DNA of 64,000 nt, taken from Rhodospirillaceae bacterium. GTDB lineage: Bacteria > Pseudomonadota > Alphaproteobacteria > SHVP01. Made by a program: the position numbers and the translations under genes. The notes under the pieces were generated by a model. The model was not told the DNA's origin. It was given only the letters and a program-made list of their open reading frames with translations, and made no database searches. Of this stretch, positions 25,299 to 34,441 are shown piece after piece. How positions within the stretch are numbered: position 1 is the stretch's first letter; every line of letters begins with the position of its first letter. The stretch covers positions 62,001 through 126,000 of the forward strand of contig PBKD01000007.1 of the NCBI GenBank assembly GCA_002722055.1, in the 5' to 3' direction.

Positions 25299-25314
25299 AT
25301 CAATCTCCCTATTT

Positions 25315-27174
25315 TTAATTACCTAAATTTGAAATTTTATTTAAAGTATTATCCTGGCTGATATATTTTGGCCACCTCCCCTCAACAATATCTAATAGTG
25401 AGGGTTTGTCTTGATTAAATCTCATTCGATAAATCCATAAGTTGGCCAGAACTCTCTCAATAAATATTCTTGTTTCTCTTGCCGGTATACTCTCAATAAA
25501 TAATAACGGATCACTATTATAGGGAGTGGTTGCTAGCCATTTATTTAAATTACTTGGCCCAGCATTATATGCAGCTGTTAGAAGAAATAGATTATTTTTA
25601 AGTTTTTCATTTTTCATAAGTATTTGTACATATTTCTGACCAAGTTTTAAGTTTAGATTTGGTTCATAAAGTTTATATTTATGATTATGCCTTAGGCTTC
25701 TATCTTTTGCCACAAAACTAGCTGTCCTTGGCATTAATTGCATAAGGCCTCTTGCTCCTGCATGGCTTTTTGCTTTTGAATTAAATCGGGATTCTTGTCT
25801 AATAAAAGCATATACAAGAGCCTCGTCCAAAATAAACTTACTATAATTCTTCCAATCTGGTATTGGGTATGCGGAAATATCAAAATGTTTATTTTTATAG
25901 TCTAAATTTTTTACAGCTAATTTAATACTTGAATTAGGTAATTTAAGTTTATTAGCTAATTTCAGCAATGCATCAGATTGTTCAAAGTTCGCTGAGGGTA
26001 TTAGATTGAATGCCTCCTTATCTGCAAGGAATACCTCGTCAACTTCCTTTAAAGCAATTATTCTTTGTATTGAGTTATATTTTTTTAAAATATCAAAATC
26101 TTTAGATAAAAATTGTGTTTTAACATTTGAGATATATATTTCTTCTCCTAGCAGAGTTTTACAGATCATCCCATAGAATGTTCTTGTTTGTTTAGAGCCA
26201 AATTTAAGCCAGTAAATAAATTTATCAGGGTTTTTATTTCTTAAACTTGCTCTAGATGCCCAAAATGAAGCTGCTGAAACATTCCATGGCGAGATAAAAT
26301 CTGATTGTGCTAATTTTTCAAAATGGTATTGTGATTTTTTGTATTTCTTTAATCTCCAGGCTGAAAGTCCTGCAATCCAATCAGAAAAAATAATTTTATC
26401 TCTTGATCTGCTGGCTACTGCAGAAGCTAACTCAAAAGCTTTATGATCATTATCACCTCTAAAATACCATTTTTCAGCTATTGCAAATAAGAGCTCATCC
26501 CTTTGTTTTTTTGTTAAACTTTTATTAGATAATTTATAAATTCTATTTTCTGATTTAGTAAGAATATCTCTTTTAATATTAGATTTAATTGAGTTGTAAA
26601 GTTGTCTCGATCTTTTAGATACTTTATCCCTTTTTTTATAAGAATTATTTGAAGGTTTTTTCAATTGCAATGTTTCAGTAAATTTTTTTTTATTATTAAA
26701 ACTACTTTTAAGAGGTGTTAGAGGGTTTTTATAGCCTTTTGGTTGTCTTTTTTTAGCTAATCGATAAATTCTATTTGAACCGGGAAGTTCTCTATATTTT
26801 TTCAACCAATTGGATAGTTCACTATAAGTTGATCTATAGGATGTTGGGTGCATATATTTCTGAAATAATACATGCCCCATTAGAATATCATTATCAATTT
26901 CTTGGATATACTTTCTCGATATATCCCATTTACCTTTTTTTTGAAAGTAGAAAATCTTTTTATATCTATCTATATCTTTTATAGATAGAACTCCATATTC
27001 TCTATTTAATTTTTGATCATTATATTCAGGTATAGGAGGCTTATGTAAGGGTATTCTAATAGATTTAGAAAGCAAAGGGTTTGGTAATATCATACAATAA
27101 AAAATAGCTATCATTATAAACTTATATTTTTTTAAAAAGTTATAGATATTTATTATGAATCTATTGAGTTGCAT
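25315..27174 (-). CDS. Soluble-type lytic murein transglycosylase (Slt70-like)
   Basis: Cleaves peptidoglycan with formation of anhydromuramic ends. An N-terminal hydrophobic segment (FIMIAIFYCMILPNPLL, about residues 19-35) acts as signal or anchor. A long alpha-helical superhelix region with several WKxxxY-type repeats follows. The C-terminal catalytic domain begins about residue 450 with FIRQESRFNSKAKSHAGARGLMQLMP, in which the Glu of QESRF is catalytic. AAYNAGPSNLNKW completes the goose-type lysozyme fold. Length is 619, close to E. coli Slt70 (about 645). Confidence 0.93.
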   Translation of the reverse strand: MQLNRFIINIYNFLKKYKFIMIAIFYCMILPNPLLSKSIRIPLHKPPIPEYNDQKLNREYGVLSIKDIDRYKKIFYFQKKGKWDISRKYIQEIDNDILMGHVLFQKYMHPTSYRSTYSELSNWLKKYRELPGSNRIYRLAKKRQPKGYKNPLTPLKSSFNNKKKFTETLQLKKPSNNSYKKRDKVSKRSRQLYNSIKSNIKRDILTKSENRIYKLSNKSLTKKQRDELLFAIAEKWYFRGDNDHKAFELASAVASRSRDKIIFSDWIAGLSAWRLKKYKKSQYHFEKLAQSDFISPWNVSAASFWASRASLRNKNPDKFIYWLKFGSKQTRTFYGMICKTLLGEEIYISNVKTQFLSKDFDILKKYNSIQRIIALKEVDEVFLADKEAFNLIPSANFEQSDALLKLANKLKLPNSSIKLAVKNLDYKNKHFDISAYPIPDWKNYSKFILDEALVYAFIRQESRFNSKAKSHAGARGLMQLMPRTASFVAKDRSLRHNHKYKLYEPNLNLKLGQKYVQILMKNEKLKNNLFLLTAAYNAGPSNLNKWLATTPYNSDPLLFIESIPARETRIFIERVLANLWIYRMRFNQDKPSLLDIVEGRWPKYISQDNTLNKISNLGN

Positions 27175-27187
27175 TTTTAACCATTTA

Positions 27188-27922
27188 CTATAATTTTTCT
27201 ATTTTATCTTTAATTTTTAGGAGGTCTTCCCAAGCTTGTTTTTTTTGACTTGGTTGCCGGAGTAAATATGCTGGATGAAAAATTGGTAGCGTGTCTATTT
27301 CTTGAAATTTAAACCACTTGCCTCTTAATCTTGTTATACCTAAGTCATTTTGAAGAATTGCAGATGCTGCTGAACCTCCAACTAATACTAATATTTTGGG
27401 ATAAACCAATTCAATATGTCTATATACGAATGGTTTAAATGCTTCAATCTCATCGATACTTGGCTTCCTATTTCCTGGAGGTCTCCATGGTATAATATTT
27501 GTGATGTAAGTTTCAGATCTATTTATTCCAATAGAGTTTAGCATTTTATTTAAAAGTTTACCCGCAGCTCCCACAAACGGTTCTCCAGATATATCCTCTT
27601 CCTCTCCTGGTGCTTCTCCTATTAGCATCAATTTGCTTCCAACTTTCCCACTCCCAAATACTAAGTTTTTTGCTGTTTTTTTTATATTACATCTATCAAA
27701 TGATTGAATAGCAATTTTTAATTCTTCCAAATTGTTATATTCTTTAATATTTGGGTAGTTTATTTCTTCCTTAACAAAATCATTATTTTCTTGGTTACGA
27801 TTCACCTTAACTTGGGCATTTGAGGAGTTTTTAAGGCTATTTTGGGCTTTTTCTTCTAACAGCGCATCAGCGCCGGCATCTAAGTGCCATTCTAAAAAAG
27901 ATATATTTTGATCTTTTATCAT
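27188..27922 (-). CDS. Uracil-DNA glycosylase, family 4-like, lacking Fe-S cysteines
   Basis: Excises uracil from DNA. The motifs LMLIGEAPGEEEDISGEPFVG, TNIIPWRPPGNRKPS and IFHPAYLLRQPSQKKQAWEDL are those of the SPO1-type/family 4 glycosylases. Family 4 enzymes described biochemically hold a 4Fe-4S cluster through four cysteines, but this 244-residue protein has only one cysteine (DRCNIKK). A cluster held in the usual way is therefore not possible. The N-terminal FLEWHLDAGADALLEE stretch is typical of alphaproteobacterial versions. It is divergent from the ETF-QO gene. Confidence 0.88.
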   Translation of the reverse strand: MIKDQNISFLEWHLDAGADALLEEKAQNSLKNSSNAQVKVNRNQENNDFVKEEINYPNIKEYNNLEELKIAIQSFDRCNIKKTAKNLVFGSGKVGSKLMLIGEAPGEEEDISGEPFVGAAGKLLNKMLNSIGINRSETYITNIIPWRPPGNRKPSIDEIEAFKPFVYRHIELVYPKILVLVGGSAASAILQNDLGITRLRGKWFKFQEIDTLPIFHPAYLLRQPSQKKQAWEDLLKIKDKIEKL

Positions 27923-28033
27923 AAGATTTTTATCATACCATAGACTTTTATTGATTTTCTAGTTTGTATATTTATATAACTATAATGAATTTAATTGTTT
28001 TAATTCTTGCTAAGGTATTTAGGAATAATTTTT

Positions 28034-29701
28034 ATGACAAATGTGACTAATGAGGCTGTTGAAAGAGAATCTATGCATTATGATGTAGTGATTGTAGGGG
28101 GCGGGCCATCTGGACTTTCAGCAGCCATTAGATTAAAGCAACTTAGTAAAGAAAAAAATAAGGATATTTCTGTTTGTGTTGTTGAAAAAGGAGCTGAAAT
28201 AGGGGCGCATATTTTATCAGGTGCTGTTATTGACCCAAAAGCTCTTTTTGAATTATTTCCTGATCTTGATCTTAAAAATACACCTTTAAAAACTAAAGTT
28301 TCTTCTGACAGATTTGTTTTTTTAACAAAGAAAAGTTCATTTTCTTTACCAAATTTTTTGCTACCACCTCTAATGCACAATAATGGTAATTATATTATTA
28401 GTTTAGGAAATTTATGTAGATGGCTATCGGAAAAAGCTGAAGATTTAGGTGTAGAAATATTTCCTGGTTTTTCAGTCTCTGATGCGGTTTATGATGAATC
28501 TGGTTCAGTAATAGGTGTTGTTACTGGGGATATGGGTATTTCTAAAAGTAATACAAGAAAAGACAGCTTTGAACCTGGGGTAGAACTCTTAGCTCCAAAT
28601 ATAATTGTAGCAGAAGGTGCACGAGGCTCATTAACAAAAAAACTAATCAAAAAATTTAAATTGGATAAATCGAGTGATGAACCAAAATTTGGCTTGGGTT
28701 TAAAAGAATTATGGGAAGTAGATGAGGCAAAGCATAATCTTGGCAAGGTAGATCATTTTGTAGGCTGGCCTCTAGATAATAGAACCGGAGGAGGCGGTTT
28801 TATGTATAACCTAGAAGACAACCAAATATCAATTGGTTTCGTGGTGCATTTGAATTACCAAAACCCATATATTTCACCATTTGAAGAGTTTCAAAAATTT
28901 AAAACACATCCCAAAATTTCATCAATTCTTCAAGGTGGTAAGCGTGTATCTTACGGTGCAAGGGTAATTACTGAAGGTGGGCTTCAATCAATACCTAAAA
29001 TGGTGTTTCCAGGTGGAATAATTGTTGGTTGCGCAGCGGGCCAAGTTAATGTTCCAAGAATTAAGGGTACACATAATGCTATGAAAAGTGGAATATTATC
29101 AGCAGAAGCTATTTTTGATTGCTTTAATGACCAGAAGAAAACTATCGAAAGTTTTGAAAAAAACTGGAGATCATCATGGATCTATAAGGATTTATTTTTA
29201 GTTAGAAATGCAAAACCATTGCTTGCAAAATTTGGAACTATTATTGGTGGTTTTCTTGGAGTATTAGATATGTGGTTAAGTACATTTGGAATAAATTTAG
29301 GAACTTTGAAACACCTTAAAGCCGATCATGAAACTTTAAGACCAGCATCTGAGTATAATCCAATAGTGTACCCAAAACCTGATGGCAAATTAACTTTTGA
29401 TAGGCTTTCATCAGTATTTATATCAAATACCAATCATGAGGAAGATCAACCTGTTCACTTAAAGTTAATCGACTCTTCAATTCCAATTAAGAAAAACCTT
29501 CCAAAGTACAACGAGCCTTCCCAATTATATTGCCCTGCTGGAGTTTATGAGGTTGTAACTGAAGAGGGTAAGAGTCCAAAATTTGTTATTAATGGGCAAA
29601 ATTGTATTCATTGTAAAACCTGTGATGTGAAAGATCCTGAACAAAATATAACTTGGACAGTCCCTGAGGGTGGTGGTGGTCCCAATTACCCCAATATGTA
29701 A
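28034..29701 (+). CDS. Electron transfer flavoprotein-ubiquinone oxidoreductase
   Basis: Passes electrons from ETF to ubiquinone at the inner membrane. An FAD dinucleotide fold (YDVVIVGGGPSGLSAAIRL) sits near the N-terminus. GGGFMYNLEDNQISIGFVV and the PGGIIVGCAAGQVNVPRIKGTHNAMKSG block are typical. The C-terminal 4Fe-4S region reads CPAGVYEVV then CIHCKTCDVKDPEQNITW, ending in the usual GGGGPNYPNM. A TTG at 28007 is in frame, but the ATG at 28034 with TAGGAA before it is preferred (555 residues). The ETF alpha/beta genes are not in this window. Confidence 0.95.
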   Translation: MTNVTNEAVERESMHYDVVIVGGGPSGLSAAIRLKQLSKEKNKDISVCVVEKGAEIGAHILSGAVIDPKALFELFPDLDLKNTPLKTKVSSDRFVFLTKKSSFSLPNFLLPPLMHNNGNYIISLGNLCRWLSEKAEDLGVEIFPGFSVSDAVYDESGSVIGVVTGDMGISKSNTRKDSFEPGVELLAPNIIVAEGARGSLTKKLIKKFKLDKSSDEPKFGLGLKELWEVDEAKHNLGKVDHFVGWPLDNRTGGGGFMYNLEDNQISIGFVVHLNYQNPYISPFEEFQKFKTHPKISSILQGGKRVSYGARVITEGGLQSIPKMVFPGGIIVGCAAGQVNVPRIKGTHNAMKSGILSAEAIFDCFNDQKKTIESFEKNWRSSWIYKDLFLVRNAKPLLAKFGTIIGGFLGVLDMWLSTFGINLGTLKHLKADHETLRPASEYNPIVYPKPDGKLTFDRLSSVFISNTNHEEDQPVHLKLIDSSIPIKKNLPKYNEPSQLYCPAGVYEVVTEEGKSPKFVINGQNCIHCKTCDVKDPEQNITWTVPEGGGGPNYPNM

Positions 29702-29725
29702 TCATACAAATTTGAGTTTATTTTT

Positions 29726-31453
29726 ATGAGAATTTTTATCAGAGAACATTTAAAAAAAATTTTTAAGCTATATTTTTGCTATTATTCGATTTTAATTTCT
29801 ATTTCTTTTTTTATAATTAATCATAACGCATTTGCGGAAAGCTCCTTTAATAAAAATTCGAAATTTATTTCCTTAAATAAATATGGAGATTACTTAGCTG
29901 GTTCATATGCATCTCAGATAGGTGATGCAGTTTATGCGGCTAAATATTATAAAAATGTTCTTGAGGTTCATCCAAAAAATTACGAATTAAAAATTAAAAC
30001 AATAAAATTATTACTTATTGCTGGCAAAGTAGAGGGAGCTAAAGATCTATATAACTCATTAAAAGATATTGATAGAACTGAAGAAATAATAAAAATATTT
30101 GGCTTAACAATTGATTTAAAAAATAATAACTATTCTTCTGCGAAAAAAAAAATAGATTTGGTATCTAACGAGGGTTTAGGGAGGTTTCTTAAACCTATTT
30201 TAAAGTTATGGATTTATGCTGGCTTAGGTGATGAAAAACAAATAAATAAATTAATTAATGAAATTAATGTTAATAGTAAATTTACTTCGTTTAATAACTA
30301 CCATAAAGCATTGGTTTATGATTTAATTAATCATCCAGATACTGAAAATGTCTATGAAACTCTTATTGAAAGCCCAGAAACTCGTTCAATAAGGGCTATT
30401 CAGTCCTACGCACTATATCTAAAAAGGGTAGGAAAAAAAGATAAAAGCCTCTCAATAGTAAATAGTTATTTAAAACAAAATTCAGATAATCCAATTATTG
30501 AACATGCACGTTATAATTATTTTAATAATAATACTCAAAGAAATATTATTAGTATAAATTATGGATTTGCTGAAGTATTTTATGCAACAGCAAAGGCTTT
30601 ATCTGAGGCTGAAGATTTTGCTCTTAGTTCAATTTTCATAAGGTTATCTATAATTTTACGTCCAGAATCTAGTGTCTCATATGTGTTGCTTAATGAAATT
30701 CTAGAACAACGAGGTAAATGGGATTTAGCAATTGAACCATTAAAAAAAATTAAACCTAATACTCCCTTAGGTGAGTATTCTAAAATTAAAATCGCTAGAA
30801 ACTTAAATAGACTGTCTAGGGAAAAGGATGCGCTCAAAGTTTTAAATGACTATCTTGAAATTAATCCAGAGTCTGCCAAAGTATACGAAGCCTTAGGTGA
30901 CCTATTTAGGTCCCAAAAAATGTGGAATAAGGCAGTAGATAATTATAATAAAGCAATAAACAAGAAGAGATTAATTAATCAAAAAGATTGGAGAATTTTC
31001 TATTCTCTTGGTATTTCATATGAGAGAGCGAAAAAGTGGCAAGAGGCAGAGCCGAACTTCAAAAAAGCTCTTGAACTCAATCCGGATCAACCGCTTGTAA
31101 TGAATTACTTAGGTTACTCATGGGTTGAGCAAGGTAAAAATTTAAATGAGGCCCTGAAAATGATACAAAAAGCAGTAATGTTAAGACCAAGGGATGGTTA
31201 TATTGTAGATAGTTTAGGCTGGGCCTTTTTTCGCTTGGGTGAGTTTGATGATGCTGTTAAGAACTTAGAGAGAGCAGTAACTCTCGAACCAGAAGATTCT
31301 ATAATAAATGAGCATCTTGGTGACGCTTATTGGAAGGTAGGAAGATTTAGAGAAGCAATTTTTCAGTGGAGAAGGGCTCTTGAGTTTGGACCAGAAAAAG
31401 CTGCTATTCCCAAAATTAAACTCAGAATTGAAAAAGGTTTGACAAAAATATAA
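29726..31453 (+). CDS. Exported TPR-repeat protein
   Basis: The 575-residue protein has a signal peptide (hydrophobic stretch about 15-33, ending NAFAES) and then tetratricopeptide repeats. The clearest are in the last 220 residues (AKVYEALGDLFRSQKMWNKAVDNYNKAI; WQEAEPNFKKALELNPDQP; FDDAVKNLERAVTLEPED; FREAIFQWRRALEFGPE). It probably acts in the periplasm as a scaffold. It begins 24 bp after the ETF-QO gene and is followed by ispE. ETF-QO/TPR/ispE is a recurrent alphaproteobacterial order. No enzymatic motif is seen. Confidence 0.88.
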   Translation: MRIFIREHLKKIFKLYFCYYSILISISFFIINHNAFAESSFNKNSKFISLNKYGDYLAGSYASQIGDAVYAAKYYKNVLEVHPKNYELKIKTIKLLLIAGKVEGAKDLYNSLKDIDRTEEIIKIFGLTIDLKNNNYSSAKKKIDLVSNEGLGRFLKPILKLWIYAGLGDEKQINKLINEINVNSKFTSFNNYHKALVYDLINHPDTENVYETLIESPETRSIRAIQSYALYLKRVGKKDKSLSIVNSYLKQNSDNPIIEHARYNYFNNNTQRNIISINYGFAEVFYATAKALSEAEDFALSSIFIRLSIILRPESSVSYVLLNEILEQRGKWDLAIEPLKKIKPNTPLGEYSKIKIARNLNRLSREKDALKVLNDYLEINPESAKVYEALGDLFRSQKMWNKAVDNYNKAINKKRLINQKDWRIFYSLGISYERAKKWQEAEPNFKKALELNPDQPLVMNYLGYSWVEQGKNLNEALKMIQKAVMLRPRDGYIVDSLGWAFFRLGEFDDAVKNLERAVTLEPEDSIINEHLGDAYWKVGRFREAIFQWRRALEFGPEKAAIPKIKLRIEKGLTKI

Positions 31454-31510
31454 AGTAAACAATATATATTTGTTTCTCAAAATATTTCTTCAAATGAAAA
31501 ATCAATTATT

Positions 31511-32362
31511 ATGTATGAACCAAAAATAATTACAAAAAAAGCACATGCTAAAATAAATCTTTTTTTGCACATATTATCTAAACGAAATGATAATTTTCAT
31601 GAGTTAGAAAGTTTAGTAAGTTTTACTGAATTTGGAGATAAAGTTTCTGTTTGGGAGAGTGATAGTTTAGAGTTTATTTTTGAAGGTCCAATGGCTCATG
31701 GGCTGCCCCCTTTAAAGGAAAATATTATATATAAAGCGGTTATGTTATTAAAGAAAAGATATAAAATATCTTTAGGGGCAAAAATTAAAGTAGAAAAAAA
31801 TATTCCTATTGCCGGAGGTTTAGGTGGTGGAACAAGTGATGCTGCCACGGTACTAAATTGCCTAATTGATTTATGGAATATCAAAGTATCTAAAAAAGAA
31901 TTAATGAAAGAGTTTGTTTCGTTAGGAGCTGACTTTCCAGTTTGCTTTTATGGAAATAATGCTTTGGTAAAAGGAATTGGGGATGTATGTATGCCATTAA
32001 AACAAATGTATTCTTATCCAATATTACTTATAAACCCAAAAAAAAAATTAGATTCTAAAGTTATTTTTTCTGAGGTTGATTTGTCATATTGTTATAAAAA
32101 GTCAATTCTTAAATGTGATTTTCTAAAAAATTATAAAAATTATAAAAATGATTTGTTACCATTTGCAAATAACCGTGTACCCCAAATCATGGAAATAATA
32201 GATTTATTATTATTATCAGATGGATGCATTTCGGCAAAACTTAGTGGAAGTGGACCAACATGTTTTGGAATATTTGATAGTGAAAAAAATTTATATAAGG
32301 CAAACAATATATTTAGAGAAAGATATGATTGGTGGGTGGTGCCTACTTCTATGTTAGGGTGA
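31511..32362 (+). CDS. ispE: 4-diphosphocytidyl-2-C-methyl-D-erythritol kinase
   Basis: GHMP-family kinase of the MEP isoprenoid pathway. It shows AKINLFLHILSKRNDNFHELESLV at the start, the ATP loop IPIAGGLGGGTSDAATVL (about residues 96-113), GADFPVCFYG and the C-terminal KLSGSGPTCFGIF. Length is 283, as usual. The adjacent lipoprotein gene starts two bases after its stop when the ATG at 32365 is used. Confidence 0.95.
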   Translation: MYEPKIITKKAHAKINLFLHILSKRNDNFHELESLVSFTEFGDKVSVWESDSLEFIFEGPMAHGLPPLKENIIYKAVMLLKKRYKISLGAKIKVEKNIPIAGGLGGGTSDAATVLNCLIDLWNIKVSKKELMKEFVSLGADFPVCFYGNNALVKGIGDVCMPLKQMYSYPILLINPKKKLDSKVIFSEVDLSYCYKKSILKCDFLKNYKNYKNDLLPFANNRVPQIMEIIDLLLLSDGCISAKLSGSGPTCFGIFDSEKNLYKANNIFRERYDWWVVPTSMLG

Positions 32363-32364
32363 TT

Positions 32365-33150
32365 ATGAAGAAAATTATAACTTTTATTTTTTTGATTTTA
32401 TTTTTTGGTTGTTCAAGCACTAATAGCTACTCAGACATAGAGCTAACATGGGAAAAAGCATTGATATTTATTCCTGGAGATAAAAAGAAATCTACTCAAA
32501 ATGATTTAAGAGTTGAGCAAATTAAAATAACAGATTTAGAATTTCAAAAAAAGATGCCTCTGCTTCTATATCTTCATGGTTGCACAGGCCTCGGTGATGG
32601 TGCTTTTCTAAGAAAACTATCATCTATGGGTTTAGTTGTTATTGCTCCTGATAGTTTTGCGCGAAGCTTCCGTCCAATGCAATGTAACCCAAGAACTAAG
32701 AAAGGTGGAAAGAATTTATTTATTTATGACTTTAGATCTGCCGAGTTAACATTTGCGTTAGAAAAAATTTCTGAAATAAAGTGGATTGATTTTGACAATT
32801 TATTTCTTTTTGGGGTAAGTGAGGGTGCTGTAACTGCGTCCTTATTTAGAGGAAATGTATTTAATGGAAGAATTATTGCTCAGTGGACATGTACGGGAGC
32901 TCCATTAGTCGAAGGTATAGGCGCTCCAAAAAACGAACCAATTCTTGCTATAGTAAAAGAAAATGATCCTTATTACGCATCAAATAATACTAAATCTCAG
33001 GAAGGAAATTGTGGTAGATTCATGTTTGATAGGTTAAATTCAAAATCAATAATTCTAAAAAATTCATTTGGAGAAGACCCTCATAACGTACTAAACAGTG
33101 ATGAATCTCTCTCTGAGATAAGATACTTTATTAAGAGAAATTTGCGCTAA
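32365..33150 (+). CDS. Lipoprotein with dienelactone-hydrolase-like alpha/beta-hydrolase fold
   Basis: The signal ends in a lipobox (LILFFGCSS), so it is predicted to be lipid-anchored. The mature part has LLLYLHGCTGLGDG (oxyanion loop), FGVSEGAVTASLF (G-x-S-x-G nucleophile elbow), an acid candidate in AIVKENDPYY and His in DPHNVL, so the triad looks complete. A longer frame opens upstream inside ispE, but the ATG at 32365 gives the expected charged start MKKIITF. Substrate is unknown. It is the last gene before the polysaccharide region. Confidence 0.82.
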   Translation: MKKIITFIFLILFFGCSSTNSYSDIELTWEKALIFIPGDKKKSTQNDLRVEQIKITDLEFQKKMPLLLYLHGCTGLGDGAFLRKLSSMGLVVIAPDSFARSFRPMQCNPRTKKGGKNLFIYDFRSAELTFALEKISEIKWIDFDNLFLFGVSEGAVTASLFRGNVFNGRIIAQWTCTGAPLVEGIGAPKNEPILAIVKENDPYYASNNTKSQEGNCGRFMFDRLNSKSIILKNSFGEDPHNVLNSDESLSEIRYFIKRNLR

Positions 33151-33178
33151 ATTAAGTTTTATTATTAGGATATGATTG

Positions 33179-34441
33179 ATGAAGAGATATAAAATTTGTG
33201 TGATTGGCTTGGGTTACGTCGGCTTACCATTAGCTCACTCTCTTTCAGTTTATCATGATGTAATTGGCTATGACTCGAATAGTAAACGTATAGGTGAGCT
33301 TAAAAGATTTCATGATAGGACTGGTGAGATTAGTTATGATGATTTAAACAATACTGAATTAAAACTAACACCTGATCCCAAAAATATAAAAGATAGAAAT
33401 GTTTATATTATTACAGTTCCAACCCCTATAAATGAACAGAAGCAACCAGATTTAACAGCTGTTATTGAATCGTCCAAACTAGTAGGAGAAAAAATAAAAC
33501 CAGGTTCGATTGTTGTGTACGAGAGTACTGTGTACCCTGGAGTTACTGAAGAAGAATGTGGTCCAATAATCGAGCAGGTTTCGGGCTTAGTATGTGGAAA
33601 GGATTTTTGGTTAGGTTATTCTCCTGAAAGAATTAACCCTGGTGATTCTGTTCATAGTTTATCTGAGATAACTAAAGTTGTTTCGGGTCAGAATGAAGAA
33701 ATTACCGAAATTTTATCAGGTATTTACGGTAGTATAAATAAAGGGAAAATTTTTAAGGCTACCAGTATTAAGGTAGCTGAGGCAGCAAAAGTCATTGAGA
33801 ATACTCAAAGAGATATAAATATCGCTTTTGTAAATGAAATTTCAATGATTTTTAGCAATCTTGGTTTATCCACATTAGACATTTTAGAAACAGCAAAAAC
33901 AAAATGGAATTTTCTGGATTTTAGGCCTGGCTTAGTAGGAGGCCATTGTATTGGTGTAGACCCTTTTTATCTTGCTTATAAAGCTCAGGAAATTGGGGTA
34001 AACCCAGAGATAATTTTAGCAGGTAGACGAATCAACGACAATATGGGTAAGTTTATAGCCAAGAAGATTATGCAAGAACTAGCAGTAGGGGATAATATAA
34101 TTATTTTAGGTTTTACGTTTAAAGAAAACGTTACAGATATAAGAAATACAAAAGTAATAGATATATATAATACTTTAAACAAATCAGGATTCAAAGTAGA
34201 GATTAGTGACCCAAAAGCTGACAAAAATGAAGTTAAAGAGGTCCATGATATTGATTTAGTTTCAATAAAAAAAGAAAAAAAATATGAAGCTATTATTATT
34301 GCTGTTCAGCATGAAGAATATAGGAAACTTTCAATAGAAGATTTAGGTGCTTTTTTAAATCCGAAAGGCTTAATTTTTGATTTAAAGGGTATATTGAGGG
34401 CAGAAGATAATTCTAAAGGCATTAGAATTATCTCTTTTTAA
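33179..34441 (+). CDS. tviB: UDP-N-acetylglucosamine 6-dehydrogenase, TviB/WbpA type
   Basis: NAD-dependent oxidation of UDP-GlcNAc (or GalNAc) to the uronic acid. N-terminal NAD fold ICVIGLGYVGLPLAHS; VPTPINEQKQPDLT; YESTVYPGVTEEECGPI; GYSPERINPGDS; catalytic Cys in RPGLVGGHCIGVDPFY; and ILGFTFKENVTDIRNT. This set matches TviB/WbpA much better than UDP-glucose dehydrogenases. The ATG at 33179 follows AGGA by 8 bases; a TTG three bases earlier is less likely. It opens the sugar-nucleotide block. The WlbA/B/C-like genes downstream would use its product. Confidence 0.9.
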   Translation: MKRYKICVIGLGYVGLPLAHSLSVYHDVIGYDSNSKRIGELKRFHDRTGEISYDDLNNTELKLTPDPKNIKDRNVYIITVPTPINEQKQPDLTAVIESSKLVGEKIKPGSIVVYESTVYPGVTEEECGPIIEQVSGLVCGKDFWLGYSPERINPGDSVHSLSEITKVVSGQNEEITEILSGIYGSINKGKIFKATSIKVAEAAKVIENTQRDINIAFVNEISMIFSNLGLSTLDILETAKTKWNFLDFRPGLVGGHCIGVDPFYLAYKAQEIGVNPEIILAGRRINDNMGKFIAKKIMQELAVGDNIIILGFTFKENVTDIRNTKVIDIYNTLNKSGFKVEISDPKADKNEVKEVHDIDLVSIKKEKKYEAIIIAVQHEEYRKLSIEDLGAFLNPKGLIFDLKGILRAEDNSKGIRIISF

